A stretch of 64,000 nt of DNA from an uncultured Balneola sp. (GCA_902529365.1 CABZWK010000002.1:108007-172006); one strand, 5' to 3'. Shown: positions 51,820 to 61,919, numbered from the stretch's first letter. Translations and numbers: made by a program. The notes: generated by a model from the sequence alone, not told the origin.

Positions 51820-53604
51820 TTATATAGTTTGTAATTCTTGTTCTATTAGTTGTTTGTCGTACATCGACTTATAACTTCCTTTTTGTGAAATTAACTCTTC
51901 ATGAGTTCCTGCTTCCTTGACTTTACCGTCTTCTATGAAATAAATGTAATCGGCATTTTTTATAGTTGATATCCGATGACTTATTACTATAACCGTAACC
52001 TTTGTCTCATCATTTCTTAATGATTTGAGAATTGCATCTTCTGTTTTAGTATCAACTGCGCTTAATGAATCGTCTAAAATGAGTATTTTTGGCTTTTTTA
52101 TAAGTGCTCTTGCAATGGCTGTTCTTTGTTTCTGACCTCCAGATAAGGTTATACCCCTCTCGCCTAATATAGTCTGAAATTTTTTATCAAAATCCAAAAT
52201 ATTATCAAGAACTTGTGCCTTTTCTGCAGCCCATTCAACATCCTGCATTGTTGCTCCCTTTATTCCAAAGCCAATATTCTCTTCTACTGTATCTGAAAAT
52301 AAAAAATTATCCTGAGGCACAAATCCTAAAGAATCTCGTAATGACCGTTTAGAATAGTTCTTTAGAGGAATACCGTCAAGAAAAATTTCACCTTTAGTGG
52401 GTTCAAATAATCTAGGTAATAGCTGCACTAATGTACTTTTTCCAGAACCTGTTCGACCAACAATAGCTACTTTAGTGCCCGCTTTAATTTTGATGTTTAG
52501 ATGCTCAAGTGTAGGTACTGTTGCATCCGGATAATTAAATTGGACGTCTCTAAATTCTATATTGCCTTTGACATCATTTGTGTCGGAGCCTATGTCTTGT
52601 TCTAACTCATGGTACGCTTCGAATAATACTTTTATCCTCTGCCAAGAAGCGATAGATTTTTGAAATCTATTTGTTGTATAGCCTAATGCGGCAACTGGCC
52701 AAATTAAATAGGCTACATAAATTAGAAATTCAGCTATGTTGCCTATGCTTAATTCTTCAGCAATAACCATCTGACCACCCTTCCAGATAACGATAATCAA
52801 CGATATTCCAATCAAGAAATTAAGACCTGGATGAAAAAGAGACTCGATTAAGTCTAATCGGAGTTTCTTCTCTTTATACTCTTCGTTTAACACGTCAAAT
52901 TTTCTTTGTTCTGACTCTTCTTTATTGTACGCTTTAACTAAACGTATGCTTGTGAAGGTTTCTTTAGCTTGATCTGCTAATTTAGAGTATTGTTCTTGAA
53001 TGATAATCGAATGCTTGTGAATATATCCGGTAATCCAATAGGCAAACAAAGATAATAACGGTAGCGGCAATAAAGCCCACACCATTAAATCGCGGCTAAC
53101 TATGTACATCATTGCTATTACGAATCCGGCTCTTGTTATAGTATTTATGCTGTACATGATAACCGGCCCGAAATATTCCCGAACTTTGTTTATGTCTTCC
53201 GTTGCTCGTACATAAACCTCCCCCTCTGTATATTTTGCATAGAATACAGAAGGTAAGCTGAACAGGGCATGCAATACATCGTTCCTTAAATCATACTCTA
53301 CTTTTCGCGATGCAACTATGAGCGTTTGCCGGGTTAAGAAAAGAAAGAAACCATAGCCACAAACAGCTGAAACTAAATAGAGGGCATTCGTTGCTAAAAT
53401 ATTCCCTTGTACTGAATTGAAGAGAGTGTCAAATAGTGATAAAACCTCAGATTGTTCGGCATTTAACTGCTCAACCCTATCCATAGTTTGACGAATAAGT
53501 ACGGGTATCCAAACTAGAAAAAAATTAGCTGCGGTTAAAAATAGAGCACCAAGTGATATAGTCCACTTGTAAGGTGTGAGATATTTATTAATGAATAGAT
53601 GCAA
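51820..53604 (-). CDS. ABC half-exporter, degenerate-site subunit
   Basis: The protein has 594 residues with six membrane helices (~15-310) and an ATPase domain (~345-590). Walker A has K389 in GRTGSGKST and the signature is a canonical LSGGQ (486-490). In Walker B (ILILDD) the catalytic glutamate is replaced by D512. This is the TM287/BmrC-type subunit: it supplies the good signature to the partner's active site and holds the non-hydrolysing site itself. The matching half is at 48626-50398. It ends 69 bp before the RNase Z start. Confidence 0.88.
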   Translation of the reverse strand: MHLFINKYLTPYKWTISLGALFLTAANFFLVWIPVLIRQTMDRVEQLNAEQSEVLSLFDTLFNSVQGNILATNALYLVSAVCGYGFFLFLTRQTLIVASRKVEYDLRNDVLHALFSLPSVFYAKYTEGEVYVRATEDINKVREYFGPVIMYSINTITRAGFVIAMMYIVSRDLMVWALLPLPLLSLFAYWITGYIHKHSIIIQEQYSKLADQAKETFTSIRLVKAYNKEESEQRKFDVLNEEYKEKKLRLDLIESLFHPGLNFLIGISLIIVIWKGGQMVIAEELSIGNIAEFLIYVAYLIWPVAALGYTTNRFQKSIASWQRIKVLFEAYHELEQDIGSDTNDVKGNIEFRDVQFNYPDATVPTLEHLNIKIKAGTKVAIVGRTGSGKSTLVQLLPRLFEPTKGEIFLDGIPLKNYSKRSLRDSLGFVPQDNFLFSDTVEENIGFGIKGATMQDVEWAAEKAQVLDNILDFDKKFQTILGERGITLSGGQKQRTAIARALIKKPKILILDDSLSAVDTKTEDAILKSLRNDETKVTVIVISHRISTIKNADYIYFIEDGKVKEAGTHEELISQKGSYKSMYDKQLIEQELQTI

Positions 53605-53682
53605 AGAAGCTGATTAGTAAAACAATGACAAGTTGAAATCTGATAGACCTTAAAAACTACTTAAAAACATACATAACTACCC

Positions 53683-53712
53683 AAAAAAGGGACCACTCTT
53701 TAGGAGTGGTTC
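53683..53712 (-). terminator. Terminator after the amidohydrolase cluster
   Basis: A 9-bp stem (GGACCACTC / GAGTGGTTC with one G-U pair) and a 5-base loop are followed on the minus strand by six T residues. It lies 34 bp after the stop of the last amidohydrolase gene at 53746 and ends that operon. Confidence 0.82.
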
Positions 53713-53745
53713 TTTTGAAACAGAATAGTGTCAAATACCTATTTA

Positions 53746-55065
53746 TTATTGAGTAGCGTCACGGTCTAAAAATTCTTCGAACAATTGAGTATGTCGAGAG
53801 TCCATAGGAATTTGGTAGCCTTTGATGAATACCTGCTCGATTTGACTCAAAGGTTCGAAAGGATCACCAGAACTAATGAATAAATTAGCCTGCTTTCCAA
53901 TCTCCAGACTACCTAAGCGATCGGAAACACCAAATATTTCTGCTGGATTAATAGTGAGAGCTTTAATTGCTTCTTCTGTTCCCATTCCATAGGCAGCTGC
54001 GTAGCCCGCATTAAAAGGTAAGTTACGCACATTCTCCACTTCCCCAGTCATAATAGCAACTTTAACCCCCGCTTTCATAAGTGCAGCTGGATTTTCGTAT
54101 GGGCGATGAATGTGATCGTAGGAACGAACAGGAGTATAAAGAGTAGAAACTAAGCAGGGAATTCCAGCTTCAGCAATTTTTTCTGCCACTCTCCAGCCTT
54201 CCTCTACTCCAGCAAATACAATATTTAAAGATGAATTGACCTCATTGGAAGACCATTCAATCGCGTTCATAATGTCTTTTTCACTAGATACTGCAATAAT
54301 TAACGGCGTTTCGCCTTGAACTAATGCACGCATCGCTTGCAGTTGTTGATGCTTTTCAGGCTTGGTTTTACCCATAGGATCAGCCTCATACTCATTCATC
54401 ATTTGGTCATAAAAACGAGCATTATCCAACAACTTATCTAGATTTCTTACCGCTTCTTTGTATCGTTTTTCAGCTTGTTCAGGGTTTCTAGGTCCCCAAC
54501 CTCTGCTTTGTGCGCTTGGCCAATTAAGTACCATACCAGCAGTGGCATCAATGGCCATTGAATCTGGAGAGTACCCCCAAAGGTCCATAAGTGCCGCTTG
54601 ACCTGACACCAATCCACCTTGAGGCGCGGTTATAACATGAGTCACCCCACTCACTCTTGTGACAGGAATGGAAGCACTGTGTGGGTTAAAGGCTGTAAAT
54701 GCCAACATGTTGGGATTCATATTCCCAACTTCTCTATTATCTAGAGTTACAGGAACTGCGTTAACTTCGACTAAACCCAATGAAGTCCCGCTGTCCATAA
54801 AACCCGGGAATACATGCTTGCCGGTGGCTTCAATAACGGTGTAATCATCCCCCACTTTTGAACGATCGGTTCCAACGTATTCTATTTTTTCACCGTCAAG
54901 TGTAATCACACCATTCTGGATAGTTCCTTCGGTTACTGTGTGTATAGTTGCATCAATAATGGCAATTTTCCCAAAATTTGGCTTATCGGTTATCTGAGCT
55001 TGCACTGTGAATGTTCCCATCAACAGTAATGCAAGAACAATATTCCATTTTTTTGATTTCATCAT
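53746..55065 (-). CDS. Secreted amidohydrolase-family protein lacking the HxH metal motif
   Basis: The protein has 439 residues with a signal peptide cleaved near VQA-Q. It has the amidohydrolase frame: IIDATIHTV at the front, a GKHVFPGFMDSG barrel strand, and the closing LTINPAEIFGVSDRLGSLEIGKQANLFI typical of imidazolonepropionase-like members. The first metal motif, normally H-x-H after the 'PGxID' strand, reads SGTSLG, so the binuclear metal site is incomplete and activity is doubtful. It is the third of three tandem genes of one family, 15 bp after the split middle gene. A regulatory or structural role is possible. Confidence 0.8.
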   Translation of the reverse strand: MMKSKKWNIVLALLLMGTFTVQAQITDKPNFGKIAIIDATIHTVTEGTIQNGVITLDGEKIEYVGTDRSKVGDDYTVIEATGKHVFPGFMDSGTSLGLVEVNAVPVTLDNREVGNMNPNMLAFTAFNPHSASIPVTRVSGVTHVITAPQGGLVSGQAALMDLWGYSPDSMAIDATAGMVLNWPSAQSRGWGPRNPEQAEKRYKEAVRNLDKLLDNARFYDQMMNEYEADPMGKTKPEKHQQLQAMRALVQGETPLIIAVSSEKDIMNAIEWSSNEVNSSLNIVFAGVEEGWRVAEKIAEAGIPCLVSTLYTPVRSYDHIHRPYENPAALMKAGVKVAIMTGEVENVRNLPFNAGYAAAYGMGTEEAIKALTINPAEIFGVSDRLGSLEIGKQANLFISSGDPFEPLSQIEQVFIKGYQIPMDSRHTQLFEEFLDRDATQ

Positions 55066-55080
55066 TAAACTCCTTTTTAC

Positions 55081-56464
55081 TTACTGTTGAATTAATTCAA
55101 ATACATCACTCATGCAAGAGTCTTCTTCTCTACCCTGAATGAAGGTGTTATACTCCGCCTCTGTATAAGAATCTTCGCTATCTACAGCGATTCTCATATC
55201 GACTGGATCCATGTAAAGGTCAAAATATTTTTTACCATCAACATAGGTATGCTCTACTTTGGAATAAATGCTAAGTGGGTGACCACTCCAAATAGCTACA
55301 TCTCCTTGTTTCCCTATTTTTAAACTTCCAACCATTTCATCAATTCCAAGCTGTTTCGCTGGATTGATGGTAATCATCTTTAATGCGTCAGCTTCTGAGG
55401 TTTCTCCATATCTAACAGTTTTTGCAGCTTCATGATTCAGATGTCGAATAAGCTCATTGCTATCACTGTTTATACTATTAGTCACTCCATTTTCATTTAA
55501 AATGGTAGCATTGTAAGCCGTAGAATAGTATACCTCGAATTTATACGCCCACCAATCAGCAAATACTGAAGTATAAGCTCCATTTTTTGCAATTTCTGGA
55601 GCTACCTTAAAAGCTTCGTTTGCATGCTGAAACGTATAATTCGTGATACCATAATCATTGAAGACCCGCATGAGCATGAGAATTTCATCTGCTCTATAAG
55701 AGTGGCAATGAACCAGTATTTCGCCATCGATAATATCATTTAGCACATCGAATCGGAGGTTTTTTGCAATGGGAACCGGTGGAGTGGTTCTACCTCTTCT
55801 ATCTCCTTCATAAACCTCTTTTGCAGCTAAATACGCCTCTCTTTTGATTCTATAATCAAGAGCCTCATCAAAATGACTTCTAATAATTTGTTCTACACCC
55901 ATTCGAGTTCTTGGTTGAATTCCGTTACCCTGTCCATGCACACGGGTTGGATTTTCACCCAGTGCAAATTTAATGGTTCTTTTTGCACCATCAAATCTCA
56001 TTTCATCCTGAGTTACTCCATAACGAAGCTTTAATGTTTCTCCCTGTCCGCCAATAACATTGGCAGAGCCGTGCATTAGGTGAATGGATGTTACCCCCCC
56101 CTGCCAAAGCTCGATAGATGGAGACGCTATTAGGATTAATAGATTCCTCCATAGTTACTTCTGCTGTTACGGGATTTCTGGACTCATTAGTACTCACTGT
56201 GTTTAGGTGAGAATGTGCATCAATGATACCGGGCATCACATATTTACCGGTACCATCTACCACGGATACTCCTGAGGGAGCACTAAGATCAACACCTATT
56301 GCCGTTATGACGCCATCAACAATAAGGACATCACCATTCTCTATTATGCCATCGGTAATCGTCATTAAGGTGGCGTTCTGAATGAGTACTGATCCCTTTT
56401 CCTGTGCTATAGTTGCTACTGAAAAAACAGCTAAAATAAGTAGTGTTGTTAAGGTATTTTTCAT
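55081..56464 (-). pseudogene. Secreted amidohydrolase, reading frame broken at a G8 run
   Basis: The gene is read in two pieces. Positions 56464-56003 (frame 1) give a signal peptide (ILAVFSVATIAQ) and the metal motif DAHSHLN. Positions 56076-55081 (frame 2) give the rest, with VHCHSYR, FQHANEAFK and the closing LTINPAK-like ITINPAKQLGIDEMVGSLK. The frames join at eight G residues (56094-56101 on the plus strand as C8). Seven G would read through as ALAGGVTSIHLMHGSANVIGG, the expected sequence, giving about 460 residues. So this is either a one-base insertion in the genome, a phase-variable tract, or a sequence error. All metal ligands I can see are present, unlike the two paralogues. Confidence 0.8.
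56094..56101. repeat. Homopolymer of eight C/G
   Basis: Eight C on the plus strand (G8 in the gene). It is the longest G/C run I noticed in an AT-rich region and sits exactly where the amidohydrolase frame breaks. Tracts like this can slip in replication or transcription, and they are also error-prone in sequencing. Confidence 0.85.
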
Positions 56465-56466
56465 GG

Positions 56467-57861
56467 TTAGTACTCCATAAAGTCATTGATCACACCCTGG
56501 CTAACCTGGATGTGGATATTAGTTCCTTTTTCAAATAAAGGGCCGTCAGTAAGTATTAGATGTGCACTATTGCCCTGTTTTATGGTGCCAACTCGGTTAG
56601 ATATACCTAATATATTTGCATTGTGAACGGTCATTAGTCCAACAATGTCATTTTTCGTTAAGGTACTGTTCTCTGTAATTAGATCAACTTTCTGTTGTAA
56701 TTCTTTAGGACTTAGGCCTGCAGAAGTAAAGCCTGTAGGAATACCCGCTTCTAGTAGAGCAGACACATTGTTTATTTCCTTTTCCCATGCCTCTTTTTGT
56801 TTTGATCGAAACATTAATTCTTCTTCGGTTAGTTCTTCCGTTTCAGCGTCTCCAGAATCTCCTTCCTCATCTGATTCACTTCCTTCCTCATCGTCTTTTT
56901 TAGCTTCCTTTTTTTCTTTCTCTAACCAATCTGGCATCTCTGTAATATCAAGACTAGCTAGAACAGCGATATTTCTAGCTTTTAGTTCATTACTTAAGGC
57001 AGAGGCTTCTTTTGCTGAAACTAGAACCACATCAAAACCAAATTCGTCCTGTAGCCTAAACAAGCGTTCTATTTCTTCCTTAGATTCCACTTCGAAATAC
57101 AATGGGTACTCTTTATTAATTAAAGGAAAAAGTGCTTCTAGCACATCATTTTGCTCGGGTTGAGTCATTTCTGAGTGTTTTTCGAAATACATCATATGCT
57201 CTTGCAAAGCAGTTGCATCATACATGAGCTGCCGGAAATAAGCCATTACTCCCATCTGAGTTGATGGATAGGCCCCACTGCCCCAACCTCCAGGTGCGGT
57301 TTCAAAACTCCCTTGTAATGCCAAAGGGTTTGCAAAGACGTGTGCTTGTGTGAGCTTAGGTGCCGATAAATTGAACGGTTGTACATGCCCAGGTAACATT
57401 TGACCATCTAGACCAAGAGCAACCAGTGTGAAACCTGCTTTCATGGCGGCTTCAAAGGCTTTATCCTCGTTTAAATAATGCTCTGGAACTCTTTGTGGTT
57501 GTGCCCCAGCGCGATCATATGGTGGTTTACCGGGATTTTCTAATCGCGGCAGATCCCTTGGTGTCTCTGGACTACCCCAAGTAGCCATCCCATCAATAAG
57601 ACCAGGATAAACGTGTAGTGAATCACCAGCATCGATGATAAAAGCGTCAAATGGAATTGATTCGTTCACCCCAATTTGTTCAATAACTCCATTTCTCCAT
57701 ACAATATCAGCGTTTTTAAGAGTGGCTCCATCGGCCATGTGAATCGTCACATTAGTTATGGCATGCGCAGGTACTTCTTGTGCCATTAATGGCATCTGTG
57801 GCCATGCCAATAGCATAACCAATATGCTTGCTATACCTATAAAAGTTGTTTTAATCTTCAT
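56467..57861 (-). CDS. Secreted amidohydrolase-family protein lacking the HxH metal motif
   Basis: The protein has 464 residues with a signal peptide (cleavage near LMA-QEV). The amidohydrolase frame is visible: ITNVTIHMADGATL, VYPGLIDGMATWG and the closing LMTVHNANILGISNRVGTIKQGNSAHLILTDGP. As in the third gene, the strand that should end in HxH reads DGMATWG, so a metal ligand pair is missing. Residues ~310-350 are a strongly acidic, low-complexity linker (EGSESDEEGDSGDAE) that splits the barrel region. It starts the three-gene set, 2 bp from the next gene. Confidence 0.8.
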   Translation of the reverse strand: MKIKTTFIGIASILVMLLAWPQMPLMAQEVPAHAITNVTIHMADGATLKNADIVWRNGVIEQIGVNESIPFDAFIIDAGDSLHVYPGLIDGMATWGSPETPRDLPRLENPGKPPYDRAGAQPQRVPEHYLNEDKAFEAAMKAGFTLVALGLDGQMLPGHVQPFNLSAPKLTQAHVFANPLALQGSFETAPGGWGSGAYPSTQMGVMAYFRQLMYDATALQEHMMYFEKHSEMTQPEQNDVLEALFPLINKEYPLYFEVESKEEIERLFRLQDEFGFDVVLVSAKEASALSNELKARNIAVLASLDITEMPDWLEKEKKEAKKDDEEGSESDEEGDSGDAETEELTEEELMFRSKQKEAWEKEINNVSALLEAGIPTGFTSAGLSPKELQQKVDLITENSTLTKNDIVGLMTVHNANILGISNRVGTIKQGNSAHLILTDGPLFEKGTNIHIQVSQGVINDFMEY

Positions 57862-57935
57862 AGTGCATATGTTGTGTTAATTAATAATGAGAAGTGACGA
57901 GTAAAATCGCTACTCATTCGTTAAAGATTGTAAAA

Positions 57936-58451
57936 TTAAAATGACTCACTTAGCTCCATCCAGAAAGGTACTTCAGTACTTAAGTGATTACCCGTTGACT
58001 TTTTTAATTCTTTAATAATTTTTTCTTTGGGTACACTTATTTGCAGATAATATTCATAATAACCAGAACCTTGTTTTCTGAGGACAGTTTCATATTTTGG
58101 GGCCATCAGATCTATTAACAAGTAGGTGCTACTTCGAAGTGCTTGTATTATAGCTGGACTAGACCAAAAACTATCATCTTCTTGCTGCATTCTAACTAGT
58201 TCAACTTTATCGTCGATAGTATTTAATAATGCTATTTGTGCCACCGTGTAGCCGTGCTTGGCTGCGGCTAAAGAGTCCTCAGATTGAAAACTCAAAAAGT
58301 AATGTATGCTTGTTGAATCACTTAGGTAGGAATCCGCACTATACCATTCGGGGAGTATTGAACTCCCAGAATCTTGCTGAATCAGGCTATCCATAGTTGC
58401 ACAAGAGTACAACAAAAACATAGCAAAAGTAATATACACTAGAGGCTTCAT
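57936..58451 (-). CDS. Lipoprotein, possibly LPP20-like
   Basis: The protein has 171 residues with a lipoprotein signal (lipobox LYSC). After a short linker comes LPEWYSADSYLSDSTSIHYFLSF and an Ala-rich helix, a layout like LPP20/FlgT-type lipoproteins, but the match is weak. It starts 12 bp after the HtrA-type gene and may share its promoter. The function is unknown. Confidence 0.6.
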   Translation of the reverse strand: MKPLVYITFAMFLLYSCATMDSLIQQDSGSSILPEWYSADSYLSDSTSIHYFLSFQSEDSLAAAKHGYTVAQIALLNTIDDKVELVRMQQEDDSFWSSPAIIQALRSSTYLLIDLMAPKYETVLRKQGSGYYEYYLQISVPKEKIIKELKKSTGNHLSTEVPFWMELSESF

Positions 58452-58463
58452 AAACAGTGTTTT

Positions 58464-60023
58464 TTATTTATCTAATGGAATATAAATGTGATGTAGACTT
58501 TTATCTTCTCGCCTGACTTCTAACTGTACTGATATCTTATTTTCATTAGCAGATAACCCATTAAAATAACTTTGTAATTCTTGTGTTGAATGTACTAGAT
58601 TTCCGTCTATACGTATAATTTGAACTTCATTTCTAAGGCCTCGTTTAAATGCGTTTGAAGCTGAGTCTACTTCTTGAACATACAAATCAAACAAGTTGGG
58701 ATTTTCAGGCTTAGCAAAACCTACTATGTCAAATCCTAAATCTGTTGATATCCAAAGCCTACCCCTAGATAAATCATTTTGATCAGGTTTGGAGCGACCT
58801 TCATCTTTTTGTGTAGGCACATTTGGTCTAGATTCCGACGCTGACTGGGCAATGCTAATTTCAGGTATCACTAATTCTTCTAAAATAACCGAGCTTAAAA
58901 AGGATGAATTATCACGCCATATGGTAAGCTGGGCTTCGGTGTTAGGACGTAACAGGGCAATCCTCTCCTGCAGTGCATTAGAAGCATTAACGGGAAATCC
59001 ATTCACTTCAAGCACTATATCACCCTTCTTGAGTCCTGCCAAATCTGCAGGCCCATTGGGTGTTAACGATATAATTTCTACCCCCACTACACTTGGAATT
59101 TCCAATTCTAAGGCTCTTTGATAGTCCACAGATTGAATCTGTACTCCCATTAGAGCCCGCCTCACACGACCAAACTGAATAATATCGGAAGCTACTTTAA
59201 TGGCTAAATTACTAGGAACAGCGAATCCATACCCTTGATAACTACCACTTTGTGAAGCAATGGCTGTGTTAATTCCAATGATTTGTGCGCTAGTATTCAC
59301 CAAGGCACCCCCACTATTTCCTTTGTTTATAGCCGCATCTGTTTGGATAAAACTTTCGATTCTCATGCGGTCATCAATCATTTGTACGTCTCTACCTAAT
59401 GCGCTTATGATACCCGCTGTTACTGTAGCTCTCAGTCTAAAGGGATTACCAACAGCCATGACCCACTCACCTACTTGAACTTGATCTGAATTTCCCATTA
59501 TAGCAGCTGGTAGATTATTCGCAGGTATTTTTATCACCGCTAAATCCGTTGTGGGATCCGAACCGATTATGCGTGCTTGAAATTGTCTCTTATCATTTAA
59601 TACTACCTCGATACCCTGTTCTCTGGCTCCTTCAATAACGTGATGATTAGTAAGTATATAACCATCCTGATTTATAATAACACCGGAGCCAACAGATCGT
59701 ACACTTCTAGGTAAAAATCGATTCCAAAAATCGTCGGAGAAATCGTGATTTTCATCATCAGGTAAATCAACCGGGATTAATGTTTCTATGTATACGACGG
59801 ATGAGGTTACGATATTGGCGACTTTTTTAAATAAAAATCGCTCACTGATATTTTCAAGAAATTCGTCATCTATGAATACACTATCACTTTTTGAGATACT
59901 GGTATACTCAACCTCTGCAAATGAATGCCGAGTACTGCGATCTAAATAGCTATCCCAAACAAAGCCTATGCTGAGCCCTATCAACAGTATTAAAAGGTAA
60001 GTTAGACGACGATTTGTATTCAT
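58464..60023 (-). CDS. Periplasmic serine protease, HtrA/DegP family
   Basis: The protein has 519 residues with an N-terminal membrane anchor or uncleaved signal (YLLILLIGLSIGFVW). The trypsin-type triad is complete: H128 (TNHHV), D160 (TTDLAV) and S237 (NKGNSGGA). Two PDZ domains follow (about 290-380 and 430-515). It should degrade or refold damaged envelope proteins. It is 12 bp upstream of the lipoprotein gene and 57 bp downstream of recO. Confidence 0.92.
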   Translation of the reverse strand: MNTNRRLTYLLILLIGLSIGFVWDSYLDRSTRHSFAEVEYTSISKSDSVFIDDEFLENISERFLFKKVANIVTSSVVYIETLIPVDLPDDENHDFSDDFWNRFLPRSVRSVGSGVIINQDGYILTNHHVIEGAREQGIEVVLNDKRQFQARIIGSDPTTDLAVIKIPANNLPAAIMGNSDQVQVGEWVMAVGNPFRLRATVTAGIISALGRDVQMIDDRMRIESFIQTDAAINKGNSGGALVNTSAQIIGINTAIASQSGSYQGYGFAVPSNLAIKVASDIIQFGRVRRALMGVQIQSVDYQRALELEIPSVVGVEIISLTPNGPADLAGLKKGDIVLEVNGFPVNASNALQERIALLRPNTEAQLTIWRDNSSFLSSVILEELVIPEISIAQSASESRPNVPTQKDEGRSKPDQNDLSRGRLWISTDLGFDIVGFAKPENPNLFDLYVQEVDSASNAFKRGLRNEVQIIRIDGNLVHSTQELQSYFNGLSANENKISVQLEVRREDKSLHHIYIPLDK

Positions 60024-60080
60024 GTACGCTATTGAAAAGTGATCAAAATGAATGTAGTCTTTTTAATTCTTGGCTATTGA

Positions 60081-60815
60081 TTAAGATACCACTAAGTCAA
60101 AAAATTGTTGCGATCGTTGTGGATTGTAACCTTCTATATGATAATGAAAATAGGCATCCAAATGTTGTACCATTTCAACCAATTCATTTTTACTTAAATC
60201 AATAGTTAAAAAATCTTTAGATCTACTTGATAACACCTTCACAAAAAACTTCGTTTGTGATAAATTAAACTTTTTCTCACCCGTTTGGGTGGAAACCTCG
60301 CCAAGTAACCCACTTGGGATATTTAAATACGACTGTTTAGCCATCTCACTAAGTTCACATTGTAAATCAATTCCACAGCAACTCATACATCGAATTTGAA
60401 TGTAGGGCAGCAAATGCGCTGGTACTTTTTCTTGTTGAATTAGCCAGGGTAAAAATTGTTTTAAAAGCAGAAATAATTCTGTGTTTTTTTCATGCTCATG
60501 TATCAATGCTGTTATTCGCTCCAAGACTTGAAACAATAAAAGCCAGGTGGTGAAGTCACGTCGCAAGCTAGAAACTGAGTGAACTAAGTCGGCCGATCGT
60601 AAATCCTGAACCGTACGGTTGGTTTTATATGCAAAGCCGATATTCAAGGTATTACCCGCCTCTACTACGCCACTGAACGGACCTTTGGGTTTCTTTGCTC
60701 CCCTAGCCATAAGAGCAAATTTACCATGCGATTCTGTGAGGACGGTAATTATTTTACTTGATTCTTGATAGTCAATGGTTCGTAAAACTATAGCTGTGGC
60801 AGTCTCTAGCCCCAT
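60081..60815 (-). CDS. recO: DNA repair protein RecO
   Basis: RecO loads RecA onto single-strand DNA in the RecF pathway. The 244-residue protein has the OB-fold start (ATAIVLRTIDYQESSKIITVLT and MARGAKKPKGPF) and a zinc-binding cluster C143, C146, C147, C153. It is divergent from the DUF58 gene. Confidence 0.92.
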   Translation of the reverse strand: MGLETATAIVLRTIDYQESSKIITVLTESHGKFALMARGAKKPKGPFSGVVEAGNTLNIGFAYKTNRTVQDLRSADLVHSVSSLRRDFTTWLLLFQVLERITALIHEHEKNTELFLLLKQFLPWLIQQEKVPAHLLPYIQIRCMSCCGIDLQCELSEMAKQSYLNIPSGLLGEVSTQTGEKKFNLSQTKFFVKVLSSRSKDFLTIDLSKNELVEMVQHLDAYFHYHIEGYNPQRSQQFFDLVVS

Positions 60816-60841
60816 GATATGTTGATTTTAAGTGCGTGTAT

Positions 60842-60859
60842 CTCACTAATTTAAGTGAG
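60842..60859. promoter_or_regulatory. Inverted repeat in the recO / DUF58 divergent promoter region
   Basis: CTCACT (60842-60847) and AGTGAG (60854-60859) are perfect reverse complements separated by 6 AT-only bases. The 106-bp gap must hold the promoters of both genes. It could be an operator; no regulator is recognised nearby. Confidence 0.3.
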
Positions 60860-60921
60860 TAAATCAGTTTTTCTATGCATCTAAACATAATAATTTCTAC
60901 CATTGGATAACTATTGTTACC

Positions 60922-61799
60922 ATGATATCAAAAGAGATTCTAAAAAAAATTCACAAACTAGAAATTCAAACCAAAGGATTGGTCAATAATCTATTTGGCG
61001 GTGAATATCATTCGGCCTTCAAAGGAAGAGGTATGGCCTTCTCAGAGGTTAGATCTTATTCATATGGAGATGACATTAGGCAAATCGACTGGAATGTGAC
61101 AGCTCGAACAGGTGAGCCTTTCATTAAAATATTTGAAGAAGAAAGAGAACAAACGTTAATGCTCTGTGTAGATATTTCTAATAGTGGAAAATTAGGGACT
61201 AAATTGTACACGAAGGCAGAATTAGCTATTGAAATCTGTGCCGTACTGGCTTTTAGTGCGATTCAAAATGGTGATAAGGTTGGTTTAGTGCTCTTTAGTA
61301 ATGTGGTGGAAAAAGTGGTCCCGCCAAAAAAATGGCAAAAAACATGTCCTCAGAATCATTAGAGAGCTTTACACCACCAAGGCAACGGGTAAAGGCACTA
61401 GTATATCCACTGCATTGAACTATGTTAATCGATTATTGAACCGTAGATCTATTGTAGTATTAGCTTCTGATTTTCAGGACACAGAGTATGACACAGCGCT
61501 GAAAATAACGAATCAAAAGCACGATCTTGTTAACCTTAGTATTCGGCACCCATTTGAAGAAGAACTCCCAGACTTAGGCTTATTGCCTTTATTCAACTCC
61601 GAGACAGGTGAACAAGTCATGGTAGATAGCTCAAACAAAAAAATTACGAGCTCATCTTCAGTCAAAGCTTAAGGAAAAACATGCTGCTTTTGACAAGCAC
61701 ATGGTAAAATTACAAATGGAATCTATTGTTGTGCACACCGATAAATCATATATACGACCGCTTATGAATTTTTTCCAACGTCGTTTAAGTCGATATTAG
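60922..61799 (+). pseudogene. DUF58 (vWA-like) protein, frame broken twice
   Basis: The parts encode a DUF58 protein: FKGRGMAFSEVRSYSYGDDI (34-52), DIRQIDWNVTAR, and a vWA metal site CVDISNSGK. The frame is lost near 61326-61333 (seven A then TGGC) and again at 61637-61643 (seven A). Removing one base from each A-run restores a continuous protein of about 290 residues that ends SYIRPLMNFFQRRLSRY at a TAG (61797-61799). DUF58 proteins work with MoxR ATPases and BatA-type vWA proteins in envelope functions; none is upstream here. Both lesions lie in homopolymers, so sequence error and real decay are both possible. Confidence 0.85.
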
Positions 61800-61919
61800 T
61801 ATCCAATACAAGCCCACCTTGGCCTAACAAATACGAATATTTCTGAACTTCAAGAAAAAAATGCATCCCTGGCTGAAGCAGTCAACGATTCCTGAGAGGG
61901 CAGCTCAATCGTGACCGAG

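Noticed and set aside
56645..57163. 172-codon open frame on the plus strand opposite the first amidohydrolase
   Set aside because: It is a Ser-rich antisense product of the acidic linker and barrel coding sequence.
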